64,000 bases of DNA from Phytopythium helicoides (lineage: Eukaryota > Oomycota > Peronosporomycetes > Pythiales > Pythiaceae): NCBI GenBank assembly GCA_024867545.1, contig JANFNE010000015.1, positions 124,001-188,000 of the forward strand, given 5' to 3'. The number at the start of each line of letters is the position of its first letter. Position 1 is the stretch's first letter. The position numbers and the translations under genes were made by a program. Positions 21,491 through 33,300 of this stretch are shown piece by piece. Under the pieces are notes generated by a model that was given only the letters and a program-made list of their open reading frames with translations, ran no database searches and was not told the origin of the DNA.

Positions 21491-22878
21491 ATGGACGTGC
21501 ATCAGCTGATCCTGTCGCGCGTGGCGCCCGATGCGCTGTCCAAAGGCCTCAACAATGTGTTTGTGAGTGAGCTGGATGAGGTTCGAGAGCGGCGGAGCGA
21601 GGTGAAGAGCGCGTTTTCCAAGCTGAAGGAGGTGGAGAGGGCGGTGGCGCAGCTGCAGGAAGGCAAAGGCGACAGAAGGCGGTCGGAAAGTCTAATGAAG
21701 TTGGTGGAGGAGACGAAAGACGTCGATCAGAAGGTTCGAGATTACATGAAGCAAGTGAATGCTGCTATTAGATCGGACAAAAGAAACGGTAAGCAACGAG
21801 TGAAGGTTAAGGAGGCTGGCGCGTGCACGAGTGGAGAAGACCAAGCACTCGACGACACCGAGCCATTTGAGAGCTCTACTGAGAAGATTTTGAGGCATAT
21901 CAAGAAACACATGGAGACTGTCAATGACAAAGAACTTTCCGGCAAGAATCTTTCGCGAATCGCTAATGCTTTTCACGACGTGGTGGTTATGATTAGGAAG
22001 AGGCGCGTCGGCTCATATGATCCGGAGAGGGTAACTAACGCAATCGCAGAACTGCTTAGCGCTTGTACCGAGCGATCGGAAGACATGGAATGCGAACTAA
22101 GTGCCTTAGTTTCTCTCCTGAAGCTAACCCAAGACGTGGAAAAATTCCTAGAGGTCGTACCCACCTCCCGACTTGTAATGAACAGGTACGCCTTCACTAG
22201 CTTTCGTGACTCTCTGACTTCTCGAGTCTAATGGAAGTCCCAACACCTATGGGGAATATACCACAGAAACCAAATAGTGTTGGACATGAAATTGCGAGAG
22301 TTGAAGAAACAACTCAACGATCAACAGGGTCTTCACGATGTTATGCAACGTGTCCTTGCGCACGATGAAAATAACTTTTGGGATATAGCTAACTGCACAT
22401 GGGATTTAAATCACAATGCAGTACACTTTGCCCATTGATTTTGACCTTGAAAAGGCGAAGAAAGAATTTGCGCTCGTCATACCCACCCCAGACTTCGAAA
22501 CTGGAAGAATTGAGCGATGGATTTTCAGACACCCTCGACAACCTCAACGCATGGTTAAAAGACGATTCATTGACTATGAAGAAGTTTGACCAAGCTCTGT
22601 ATTTGATGGAACGGCTAGTGAGTCTGTGTGGACCATCGTGTGACTGGAATGCTCGGACTGACCAACAAGTGGTTGAAGCTGTACACGCACTTTATGAGTG
22701 TGTGGAAAAACTGTTACCCCACCAACAGGAAGACCGGAAACTCAAGGTTCTTCAGCTGCAAGAGCTAATTGATGAGGCAGACGTCGCTTCCAGCAGCATC
22801 GATACAAAGGAAGCCTGCTTGACACTCGCTTCTCCACTTAGAAAGAAAGACAAGAAGCAGAAAAAGCTCAAGACGTAG
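21491..22878 (+). CDS. Tandem family copy E, shortened (two clear exons)
   Basis: Starts MDVHQLILSRVAPDALSKGL. Exon 1 (21491-22185) carries the coiled coil (FSKLKEVERAVAQLQEGK, RRSESLMKLVEE) and the first module. The last exon (22422-22878) carries STLCPLILTL, then DNLNAWLKDDSLTMKKFDQA, SLCGPSCDWNARTDQQVVEA and a basic tail (KKDKKQKKLKT). Joining the two directly keeps frame in phase 2 and gives 383 residues; the 236-base gap then acts as the intron. The gap holds a short open stretch (MKLRELKKQL) but no recognisable middle modules, so E seems to have lost both. Function unknown. Confidence 0.75.
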
Positions 22879-23182
22879 ATTCTAGTCACTGTTGAATGCT
22901 CATACATTTATGTCTGATAGCGCGGAGTCAGTATCTTTAGTCGGCAGACACCATCGTTAATAGGTTGCGTTCTGCAGAATCTGCTGTTCTATGCAGGACC
23001 CTCGCACATTATCACATCGTGGCAATCTCGGTGCTGATAGTCGTAGAAGCGAGCTCGACTTCATCATGCTCAGCGCCGCACTCAAGTGCTAATCAAACCC
23101 ACCGAGCGAGTAGGCAGAATCTCATCCATCAGTCGCCTGCTGATACAATCGTTGTACCGCCGCTGCGCTTCAACACCCTCGT
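22879..23182. other. Intergenic, no gene seen
   Basis: 3' flank of copy E and promoter region of copy F. Confidence 0.5.
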
Positions 23183-23195
23183 CACACGTCGCAGA
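23183..23195 (+). promoter_or_regulatory. Conserved upstream element of copy F
   Basis: CACACGTCGCAGA, 116 bases before the ATG at 23311, the longest spacing in the set. Confidence 0.6.
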
Positions 23196-23310
23196 AAGTG
23201 TTGCTGTGCGAAAAGCAAAAAGCGGTGCTCTTTACCAATCAAACTGCACCGCAGAGCGTCTAACTTGATATCCAGCACCACCTCGTCAGTGGCGACCAAG
23301 TGCGCTGGTG

Positions 23311-25723
23311 ATGGACGTCCATGCGCGCATCTTGTCGCGCGTGGCGCCCGCTGCACTGGCCAAAGGCTGCAACAAAGTGCTGCTGAGCGAGCTGGAGGAC
23401 GTGCGAGAGCGGCTGAGCGAGGCGAAGAGCGCGTTTTCCAAGCTGAAGGAGGTGGAGCGAGCGGTGGCGCAGCTTCAGGAGGGCAAAAGCGACAGGCGGC
23501 GGTCGAAAAGTCTGATGGAGCTGGTGGAGGAGACGAAAAATGTCGAGGACGAGGTTTCAGCGGCTTTGAAGCGGTTTCGGGGGCTGCTGAAGGTGGAGAA
23601 AGAGCTCAAGGACCAGGTGGGTGGACTGCTGGGGTCATCGAGGTGATGTGAGACCGTGCTGATGATGAGGTTTGGTTGGATGTCCAGGCCTCTGAGACGG
23701 TGGAGAAGAAGAACAAGGAGAAGACCAAGGAGAAGATTGCTTTGCCAGTCAAGAAGGAGAAAGAGATAACTGATGACAGTGCTTCAGAGAACTCGGATGC
23801 AAGGAAGTCCTCAAGTGAGACTGATGACTCAAGTGATGAAGAGAGTGATGATTCTGATAGTGGTAAGGAAGGGCGAGAGGGTCAGTATGGCGAATCAGCG
23901 CAACACCTCGCTGGTGAGCTTGCTGGCCCTGACACCACTTCTGCAAAGTCTCCGCTGTCTTCATTTGAGATCGAAACGGAGGCTGATGACAAGTTGGCGG
24001 GTCGTGCTCAAAAGTTGCTGGAGGCGATGATTGACTTCAGCAAGAACCGTTTGCTGGGCGAAGGAGTCACACGCTTAAAAAATCTTCTTTCTGGATTAGA
24101 ACGCAGTAAACTCAACGAGCATGGCCAAGAGGAGGCCATCATCGCAGTTGAAGCTGTGCTCAATCACTTCGCTCAGCGACTGGAAAAGACCAGTCTAGAC
24201 TTGAGAGGCATTACTCGAGCGACTGAGTTGACCCAGGCGATTCGAAATGTTTCAGATGCCCGACAGGAAGCGCGTGCACATTTTTCTCGGTTAGTTGATT
24301 GTCCAGCTCAGTTGCGCCTGCTTGAACGGATTTCTAACGGATTTCTTACCCCTTAAATCATTCTGTTTACTACTCACAGGTCGCTTGCACTACTCGAAAA
24401 AAATGTGCAGGATGCGAAAACTAATCCGAAGTTTTTTCGCGCAATCCATCAAAGCCTTCAAACGGTGTATTCAGTGGACTCGATGCCACTTGCGGAGCGG
24501 TTCATTCACATCGCAGCGGTCAGAAATTCAATCGCTGCTGACATCGGAAAGAAGCCGAAAGCATTTCATATCATGTCAATGACTTGCGCAGTGGAGACAA
24601 TTACAAGTTGGATCATTGAGTTACAGCCGGTTGAGTGGACGCCAGAAATATTTGAGTCAGTCGTGAAGTTTCGAGAGACCGTTCTGGAATTCGCGAAGAG
24701 TGTGACATACAAGAACCTTCCGCTGGATTTAAACAGGTTCAGTTCAAGTAGATTCAGTCGCTCTTCTATTCAACAGTCTAACTTGTGACTAAAATCTGTC
24801 AGGATGATGGCCAGTGTCAAGAGCGTCTTGGACGACGTCGTGAGATTGGGAACCAATGTTACATCGTCAACCAAGTTGGAGTCAGTGAGGGCAACAACGA
24901 TTGGTGAGCAGAAGCCGAACCACGTACCCATGAAAAGTAAAGTCATTCGGGCTGACGCTCCACGAAAACTCGCAAAGATTCTTCAAGATTCTGGGCCTGA
25001 GCAGCGCACTAACCGTCTGGGCGAGCTCATGAGTTCAGTGGAAGCTGCATTCCGAACTATTGACGAGCCAAATGTGCAGCGGAATGCAGGCCCATTAGCG
25101 AGTGTTGTCAAGCTCGTTGTGGAATGGGCACTGGCTCAACCAATCCTTCCAGTATCTGCCTCACGATGCACGAAGTTCTGCACAAACGTGCAATCCTTTG
25201 CTAGCCGTATTCCGAACGATGGCAATCGAATCGGGCTTATCAGGTGCACAACATGTTGTGATGAGGGTTATGTTCGCTCCTAACTAATGTTTTGAATGCT
25301 ATACTAATCTACAGGATGCTCAAGCCTCTGCTTGCAAAGCTAGCACCAAAACCGGATGCGGGCACCAGTCCTGCTCCCACTAGTGCTACCAAGCGATCTC
25401 GAGAAGAAGCTGAGACACCGTCAGCTCCAGGAAATCCCATCGCAGTCGCACTTGAGAATCTCAACACGTGGCAGGACGGGGTCTTCTCCCTCAAACAGCT
25501 CGACGCGGTGATGAAATCGGTCGGGAACGTGATTAAGGAGCGGGAATCAAGTAGACAATCGGACCCGATGGTGCTCGAGTGCATCGAGAAGCTGAGCAAG
25601 TGCGTCAACACCATCAAGAAGGACGACCATCGAGCCACTCGTCTCGCAACCATCAATAGTTGGGGCACTGGCAGCACCAGCACCAACAAATCCCCCAGCT
25701 CTAGCAAGAAGCGAAGAAAGTGA
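23311..25723 (+). CDS. Tandem family copy F, intact six-part reference member
   Basis: The best-preserved member: five exons (23311-23616, 23688-24289, 24380-24736, 24803-25243, 25315-25723) give 704 residues with no frame break. The first junction is phase 0; all later ones are phase 2. Exon 1 encodes the coiled coil (FSKLKEVERAVAQLQEGK, RRRSKSLMELVEE). Exon 2 starts with a Lys-rich then acidic Ser linker (SSETDDSSDEESDDSDSGKE) followed by module 1. Exons 3 and 4 encode modules 2 and 3 (TITSWIIELQP, VVKLVVEWALAQP). Exon 5 encodes the C-terminal module and ends SSSKKRRK, a possible nuclear signal. No domain of known function was recognised. Confidence 0.85.
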
Positions 25724-25787
25724 TATGGTGCTACACGTCAATAGACTCCTTTCCCTGAGGCCGTGTGTTGACAGTTGATGAATTACT

Positions 25788-25800
25788 CACACGTCACATA
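25788..25800 (+). promoter_or_regulatory. Conserved upstream element of copy G
   Basis: CACACGTCACATA, 51 bases before the ATG at 25852. Confidence 0.6.
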
Positions 25801-25851
25801 TGATGTGGTCCACTTTGACATGCTTGTGAACGGTTCATGCGCATTGTCACG

Positions 25852-27995
25852 ATGGACGAGCATGGTCTCAACGCCTTGGCGCTCGTAGCTCCTCTCGCCT
25901 TGACAACAGGCTGCGGTCTCGCGTTTCAGAGTAAATTAAACGATGCAAGAGCTCAGTTGCAAGACACAAAGAGTGCGTTCGAGAAGCTGCAGGGGATGCT
26001 GAAGGGGAAGGATGTGAATGACAAGCGACAGTCAGCGAAGCTGATAGCGGTGGTGGAGGAGATAGCTGGTGTGAAATGCGATATTGCGAATGCTTTGGAG
26101 AAGCTTGGAGACGGTCTGAAGCTAGATAAGAGTGGAGACGATGGCAAGAGCGAGGGTGAAGTGGAGGTGCGTGTCATGAGCAAACTGCTGTCCTGGCGAT
26201 TGATCATGGCTCTGACGGCGAGAGGTGGTTTCGTAGATGCCTGCAAACAGATTGAACACAGTCAGCAACAAGAAGAAGGAGTTGACCGAACAGGCACTGG
26301 GAGAAGAATTGTTGTCGCTGATCGAAAATACCGACGATGGAGAGTTCAATACGGTGTATTTGAATGTCGGCGAGAGCAGTGTCTCGGCGCACGTGATAGC
26401 CCCTAGTTTGGGGGAAGCGACAAAGAGCAAGGAAGAGACTGAAGATGACGTCAATATCAATGAGAAGTCAAAACGAGTACCGGTGCGCAGGGGGAAGAGA
26501 AAGTCGAAGCAGACGAAAGCACCAGAGGACAGCTCAAAGAGTGACCCGCTCCAGCTGCATGAGCGCGAGGTGTCGAAAGAGAATGCCGCCACGAATACGA
26601 AAACACTTGGAAGAACAGTCCTTCCGGAGGAAAGAGGCACCAAGGAAACAAAGATGACTCCAGAAGTGAGAGAGCTTGTGCACCGTGCAATCGAATTAAA
26701 TTCGCGGGCGACGTCTTGCGAGGTTAGCCTCGCACCGTCAGTGATCCATGACTTTAGCCGCTTCATTTACGATCTCTGCACGGAGAAATCAAGCGACGGT
26801 CTTCAGAACATTGTTGATCAGATTGAAAAAGCGTTCGAAGCGTTGGCTCACCGGTTTACAGGCACAGACTTATATTACGCGGACATCAATCCTTTGCTGT
26901 CGCTAATCGAATCGTTGGACGACTTTTGGCACTACAAGCCCCTCTTTCACCCGAACTTTCGCAGGTAAGATGCACTTGCATATCCTAATTGGTTGAATAA
27001 TACTAACTTTATGCTTTTGAGCAGGATTCTCCTTTGGATCGGAATGACACTCACGACAATGAATGGGTGGAAGAAACTACACTCAAGTCTTCAACTCGTA
27101 CTAGAGAATCTGCAACTAACTCTGAATGAGCGATTTAAAATCATTCTTCGGATTAGTTCAGCGGCTCATACAGCGACGAGTCCTGAACATCAAGCGCACA
27201 GCACTGTTGCTATCAGGTGCGCGACATTCTGGGCAGAGGAGTTCCCGTGCGAGTTCTGGGCAGCCATACAGAATCGCAAAGAAGTTTTGAAGTTGCGCGA
27301 AGATATTGAGCAGCTTTCAGAAGCTGTCACGACAGAGTCAACACAATTTTACGCGAGGTATGCACGCATCCTTATCAATCTCAAACCCGCTTTCTAATAT
27401 GCTTTTGGAATCAAAATCAATCTCACAGGCTGCTTACAAGACTGGATGCTGTTCTCAATTCGTCATCCAAAAGTTCGGTTTTCCTGCAACCTCGTAACAT
27501 CGACGGGGTCAAGGAATCGACCAAGTACATTTTCGCGCAAGATGTGGGGGCAATGGGGCCGAACGATGCGAAAGCAGCGTGCTTGGCCGCACTAAATCTT
27601 GCGACTATACTTCGTGATCTTCGCCCCTCAAAGCAGAACGACCGGATCTTTGAGCTACTAGGCTTGACTGAGAAGGCGCTGCAACTCGTTTTGCCTTCGC
27701 CTTACTTTAGAAACTACGGCATGGCACTGGTTTCCCTTGTGGTTGAGATGCAACCGTGGATTGTAAATCATCCGAACTGCCGATCAGGCCTCACACGCTT
27801 GTTTCGATGCTTTAGAAGCTGTTTATGGCAAATGCCCTACAACAAACGCACCAAGAAAATCTACTCGTACGTTGATATGTATATGCTGACATGTGATCAG
27901 GACCCACCGCGCTAACTGTGCTGCGTTTGACCAGAACCTGGACGGAAGTCTGTACGTGGCTAAGCAAGATGGTGACGATATGCGAGCGAGGCTAG
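25852..27995 (+). CDS. Tandem family copy G, C-terminal module shortened
   Basis: Five exons: 25852-26166, 26237-26964, 27025-27357, 27429-27866 and 27935-27995, giving 624 residues without a break. First junction phase 0, the others phase 2. Starts MDEHGLNALALVAPLALTTG; exon 1 has SAFEKLQGMLKGKDVNDKRQ and ends early. Exon 2 begins MPANRLN, matching RPAKRLK of copy H at the same splice site, then a Lys/Glu linker with RRGKRKSKQTK and a module ending HYKPLFHPNFRR. Exon 4 carries LALVSLVVEMQP-like module sequence (MALVSLVVEMQPWIV). The last junction uses TC/GTACGT with a CTAAC branch site and gives a short end (TWTEVCTWLSK), so the usual C-terminal module is missing. If unspliced the frame stops at 27915. 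Confidence 0.75.
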
Positions 27996-28146
27996 ACGAC
28001 AGCACTAGACTAGGCCTTGGCACCTTGACACCAGAGCAATCCCTAACTGACTGAACAGTAATGCAGTCACGACAAAGTCGTTGTGCTCCGTTGGTGCCCT
28101 GTTTTCCGTGTCGAGCATTCCTGCTCCTCGACTCGAGTCAGCTTCT

Positions 28147-28159
28147 CACACGTCGCAGA
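28147..28159 (+). promoter_or_regulatory. Conserved upstream element of copy H
   Basis: CACACGTCGCAGA, only 38 bases before the ATG at 28198. Confidence 0.6.
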
Positions 28160-28197
28160 TATGTCCATCCTAACCACTGGTCACTACTCATTGTGCA

Positions 28198-29986
28198 ATG
28201 GACGTGCATGGTCTCATCTTGGCGCGCGTGGCGCCTCGCGCCTTGGCTACGGGCTGCAATCGCGTGCTCAAAGACAAAATGAGCGAAGCTCGCGCTCGTC
28301 TGAAGGACGCGAAGAGCGCGTTCGCGAAGCTTCAGGAGGTGCAGCGGGCGGTGGCGCAGCTGCAGGAGGACGCGAGCGACAAGCGGCGGTCAGAGAGGCT
28401 GATGGAGTTGATGGAGGACGTGGCTGGCGTCAAGACGGCAGTCGAGAAGGGGCTGAAGACGTTTGCGAGGAGTTTGGAGATGGAGGAGGAAGAGAGCGAG
28501 AGTGAGAGCGAGGATGAGGAAGAGGTTTGTGGCGATGGCACAATGGTTACGGCTATTGGTGACTCTGACAGCTTGTGGTGACCTTGTAGCGGCCTGCAAA
28601 GAGGTTGAAACTAGTGAATGAGAAGATCCCATCGGCCGTGAGAGTGCATACAAGAGCAGTTGAAGAACTTTCGACGACGATGAAACCGAGTGACTGTGTG
28701 GAGTCTGTTGTTGCATCGTCGAGTACTGATTCCGGGAGTGACTCGGATTACGTGGAGAGTGAGGCGGAAGAGAACTTGGATGCTGAGCGAGATAGCGAGG
28801 CTGAGAGCGAGGCTGACGTTGCGATGGACACTGAGCAAGAGAGCACAGCAATCAACAAGCAGAGGAGTTTGTCTACGTTACTAGTCGAACCAATTGCAAA
28901 GAACTTGTCGAAGAGTGCAAAGAAGAGATTGAAAAGGAAGAGCAGGAAGTTGGGGCAAGAAGTTGAGAACGAGAAAGAAAGCAACTGGGATTCCGGCACT
29001 CCCTTGGTCCAGATGGTATCAAAAGAGCGCAGCAAACATGTATCACTGGAAGAGAAGGACGATAATCAATCGAGAAAGCTCAACCAGAGCGCTGTACTGG
29101 AAGAAAGGATAAACCCGCCTACAGTGAAGGAGCTGAAGTTAATGGATCGCGCGGAACGTCTAAAGCAGCTCGTTGTCTCTGGCGAGGCTTTTGGTAGCCT
29201 TGTCCAAAAGTTCTCAAAGATTGTGAGTGACTTGCGCTGTCTACCAGAAAACGATAGCTTTCACAGCATCATCCAGCTTTTGAACGAAACGTTTGGAATT
29301 CTGTCTCAGCGCTCTCTACCCACTCGTGGGACTCAAGCACACGTCAACCTGTTTCTAGAAATGTTGGTGGCACTGGATGAATTTTGGAACCATCACCCTC
29401 AATTTCAAACGAGCTTTCGAAGGTACCATTGCAGTCTAGCCTGAGAATATTAGTGGTAGATTCTAACGGTGTTGATTTGGCTTTTGTGCTAATCTACAGT
29501 GGGCTCGACTGGGTTGTGAAGGCAATCAAGAATATAAAAGCATGGGAGGACTTAGTACACCCGAGTCTGAACTTGGTGTTGAAAACGATGAACTCTCCCA
29601 TCCAAGAGCGCTCCAAATGTATTCAAATTGTGATGCCATCCAAAAGATCACGAAAGAAGATATCGAGTTTCAAGGAAAGATTCGGATCTGCACTTGGTGA
29701 AGATCACGTCGTCCTCGCAATTAGATTCGTGGTCAGGTGGATCGAGGAACAACCTGACAAGTTTGTTTCGAAACAGAAGAAACTCAAACTTGTAGAAGTG
29801 TTCAGAGCTGACTTGTCCTTGTTCTCCGTGCAAGCAGTAGCAATGTATCATAGAGCGACCCTCAGAAGGTTTGTTGGGAGCTGTTGTTCGATGTGTGGAA
29901 CAATCTTATACTAAGACATTGTTTTACCTGTCAGGATGCTTGATAGGATTGACGCTTTCCTCTCAGGAACACATGCACGATTCTAG
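28198..29986 (+). CDS. Tandem family copy H, C-terminal module lost
   Basis: Four exons: 28198-28524, 28590-29422, 29500-29868 and 29935-29986, giving 526 residues. First junction phase 0, others phase 2. Starts MDVHGLILARVAPRALATGC; exon 1 has the coiled coil (FAKLQEVQRAVAQLQEDA) and an acidic end (MEEEESESESEDEEE). Exon 2 begins RPAKRLKLVNEK and has a long acidic Ser linker, then a basic KKRLKRKSRK stretch that could act as a nuclear signal, then module 1 ending NHHPQFQTSFRR. Exon 3 is one module (LAIRFVVRWIEEQP). The last exon adds only about 16 residues (MLDRIDAFLSGTHARF), so one module and the WDAR C-terminal module are absent compared with F. Function unknown. Confidence 0.8.
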
Positions 29987-30370
29987 CAGCTTGTAAAACA
30001 GATGAACGAATCACAAAGGCTGCCGCTGTACATCAAAAACTGTGAACAACGAATCCACTAAATTCAAATCTGGCTCACCGCACTGGCTTGACATGTGGTT
30101 ATTTCATCCAAGCTTGACGCACCATGAGACCTCACACTGGTGGTACCTGAGTTGCTAATGTATGCGAACAATACGAAACAGTGGTCGCGGGAATCTGCTT
30201 TACTGCATCGGCATAGCGTTCATTCATTTTGCCTTTATGCGCTCCACTGCCCAATGCTATAATATTTATACTCGTATGGCTGCGGCGGTACTTCCAGCAC
30301 GCAGTGCATGGTTTGGTGTTGTGAGCTCAACGATTCCTGAGGAATCTCTAGTCATATATCGCGAGGGTCG
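29987..30370. other. Intergenic, no gene seen
   Basis: 3' flank of copy H and of the EF-hand gene, which converge here. Confidence 0.5.
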
Positions 30371-33300
30371 TCATACCAGGATGAAATCCTCAGGGTCGGC
30401 GTCTACTTGATTTTCCTCCACGACCTTCTGCATCCCCTTTGTTTGACAAATTCATGAACCTCTTGAGTAGAAGGACGTGACCACGCTGTGGAGTGTACTT
30501 GGCTCCCCCAATGCCCTTTGGCCCCGATGTGCGCATCGAATCTCCGCCAACGCTCTCCGCTGCACGAACCGACACGATCTCGTCGTCACCATCAAGGATG
30601 TCCTCTCCAAAGGAGTCAGGGGAGCCTCGGCTCTTGTGGTGACGATTTGACTTGCTCTTGTGTCGATGTTTTGGCTCTCGCCTCGCACGAAGTGCCTTCA
30701 ATGTGTCTTCCAGCTCCTTAACCTCCTCCTCGAGGATCTCGACATCCTCAAAGTCGTCGTCGTCAGTAGGCTTCACAGGGGAAGATGGACATGGCAGCCG
30801 TGGATACTCGGCTGAATCCACAGCTGATGGCCGAGGAGAAACCCGAGGCATTCGACGAGGTGATTGCCCTAGTGGGCGTGAGGGAGAGGAAGGGGTCTGA
30901 TTGGGCAGGGTCGTCGATCGTGGTCCTTCGACAGTTACCTCTTTGCTGACGGAATTACTAGAAGCGATGCGCATTTTTCGCGGGCTAGGAGAGCGGTAGC
31001 TGCACTCACTTGCTTCGCTTTGAACCGCAATCACTGCTGGATTCCCAGCACCAATAGTTCCACTTGCCGAGTGTGCAGGCGAACCTGGCGCATTTGGCCG
31101 CACACCTGAGGCAGATGGAGGTCGAGGTGTTCGTGGAGCTCGCGGTGTCATGGGTCGTGTCGGTGAATGCGGCTCTGGGTTCAAGTCAAGCGGTTCTTTC
31201 GTTGTCTGTACAGCCTTGTTGGGCGTCACTGCCCGTGGAGCGCGAGGACCGCTCTTTTCGGTCGGGCTGTCGCTTGTTTCAGAGTAGAAGATAGAAGAGG
31301 AGTCATCCTTCAAGTCCTCGAATGTGTGTGTTACATAGTGGCCTCGAGTATACCGCCTTGAATCCTCGAATTTGGGCAGCATGATGAGCCCATTGCGTGA
31401 GCGTTTTGCGTACTCAATCTTTTGGCGCCTAATTTCTTTCTTGTATCTGTCTGAATGCGACCAATAGTCTCCATCTCCAGTATAGTCAGGAGGTAAAATA
31501 CGCATGCAAAACTCTTGAAGGTCAATATCACCACTGCGGTTGACATCGTAGCGCTGAAAGAGCTCTTCGCACTGCTCTTGCGTTAGCCGGAATCCAAGTG
31601 CCAAAAGGCGCTCGCGGAACTCGTCAATAGTGATGTGGCTACTTTTCTTGAAGATACGATATGCTTGCCGAAAAATGTCCGAGCTCTTCGATGTGCTTTG
31701 CTCGATCTTGTCGCGAATGCGCTTTTCGATTTCGTCAAGTCCCCAATTCGCCATTTCGATCTCTGTCATAAAGTGGTCTGGTCGTGCCAATGCCTCCATT
31801 TTCTTTTGTTGCGCTGCGATGCGGTGCATCTCATCTGCAGCAGCCACCCATTGGTGACCAATATAGTCAGGTGGCAAAACCCCGTGGATGAACTCGTCCA
31901 GATCAATATCCCCACTCCCATCTTTGTCAAACCGACCGAATAGGATATCTGCTTGTTCGCGACTCAGTGTAAGGCCTATAGCCTGGAGCGACCGATGGAA
32001 TTCATCCGGCTTAATGCCATTGACCTTCTTGAAGATGCGAAAGGCTTGGCGGAAACAGTCAGAGGACCTCGACGTCCGCTGCTCGATCTTTTCGCGAAGC
32101 ATCTGCTCAACTTCCTTGATGGTCCATGAGTCTCGAACGCTATTAGCGGCCAAATTGTTTAGCTTGACACGAGTGTCCTCCATCTTCAAGGCATCTTTTG
32201 TGGTCGACCAGAACGCTGTCGAGTAGTCGTCGAGCATGACGCCTTGTACGAACTCATTCAGATCCAGGTCGCCACTTTGATCGAAGTCAAAGATATCAAA
32301 CAAGTCCTGCAGCTGCTTTTCTGTTAGCTTGAAGCCAAGCTTTCCCATGGCCACATTGAACTCGTACGGTGTAATACCCGATGATTTGGAAAAGATTTTA
32401 AATGCCTGCCGGAAACGATCCGACTCCTTGGACGTGTGCTGCTCCAACTTATCTCGCAGCTTAGCCATGACCTGCTTGATAGATAAATGCCGCCCTGCCT
32501 CGACCTCAAAGGCGCTCTTTACTTTGGACTGGTTGTCTTTAGTGTCATACTCATCGCTCGTAGCACGAAGCACGTAGCCGCCAACTGAGCTTGTGAGTAG
32601 TTCTCGAATCCGCATAAACCCACTGGTGAATTCTGCTCGGCCAATCAAACCGTCACTGTTCAAATCCAGTCGGTCAAACAGGACTCGCGCTTTCGACGGC
32701 GAGAGATGAATTTGCAGCTGGTCTAATTGCGAACGGAATTCGCCGAAGCTTATTCCTTCAGCCTGCGTGAAGAAGCGAAACGCGCTTTCGTACCATCCAT
32801 CTCCCCCAGGAGGCAATCTCTCCTCTAGTTTCAGCATTACGCATTTTGCGAGCCGATCAAGGGTCATAAGCTCGTACGGCACAACAGAGCCAGGTGGTCC
32901 ACTCGCGGGATTTGCTGCATTTGAAGAAGCAGTTCGTGATCGAGGGGTAGTTGGACGCAGGTATTTCTCGAGTGCAGCTGCAAATCCGAGCCGATTACGA
33001 GGAGTGGACACGCCTTGCACGTTTGGTGGAGTACCGCCCGCTGTCGCTGACACGGGGCGGGGACTTGTAGAGTCCTGCGTAGGACTCGTTGGCTCTGCCG
33101 AAGGCATCGCACCATGATCCATCGCGAAAAACGGTTCTGGAAGAAAAATACGGCGCGCAAAAGTCGCGTAGTTGATCTCACCGAGGTCCTCTTGATCGAT
33201 TCGTCCAAAGAGCTCCATGCACAGCTGCTTTGATGCGCGGATACCTAGTCGCGATACTTTGTGATGGAATGCATCCGATGTAATGGAGTTGGTGGTCGTA

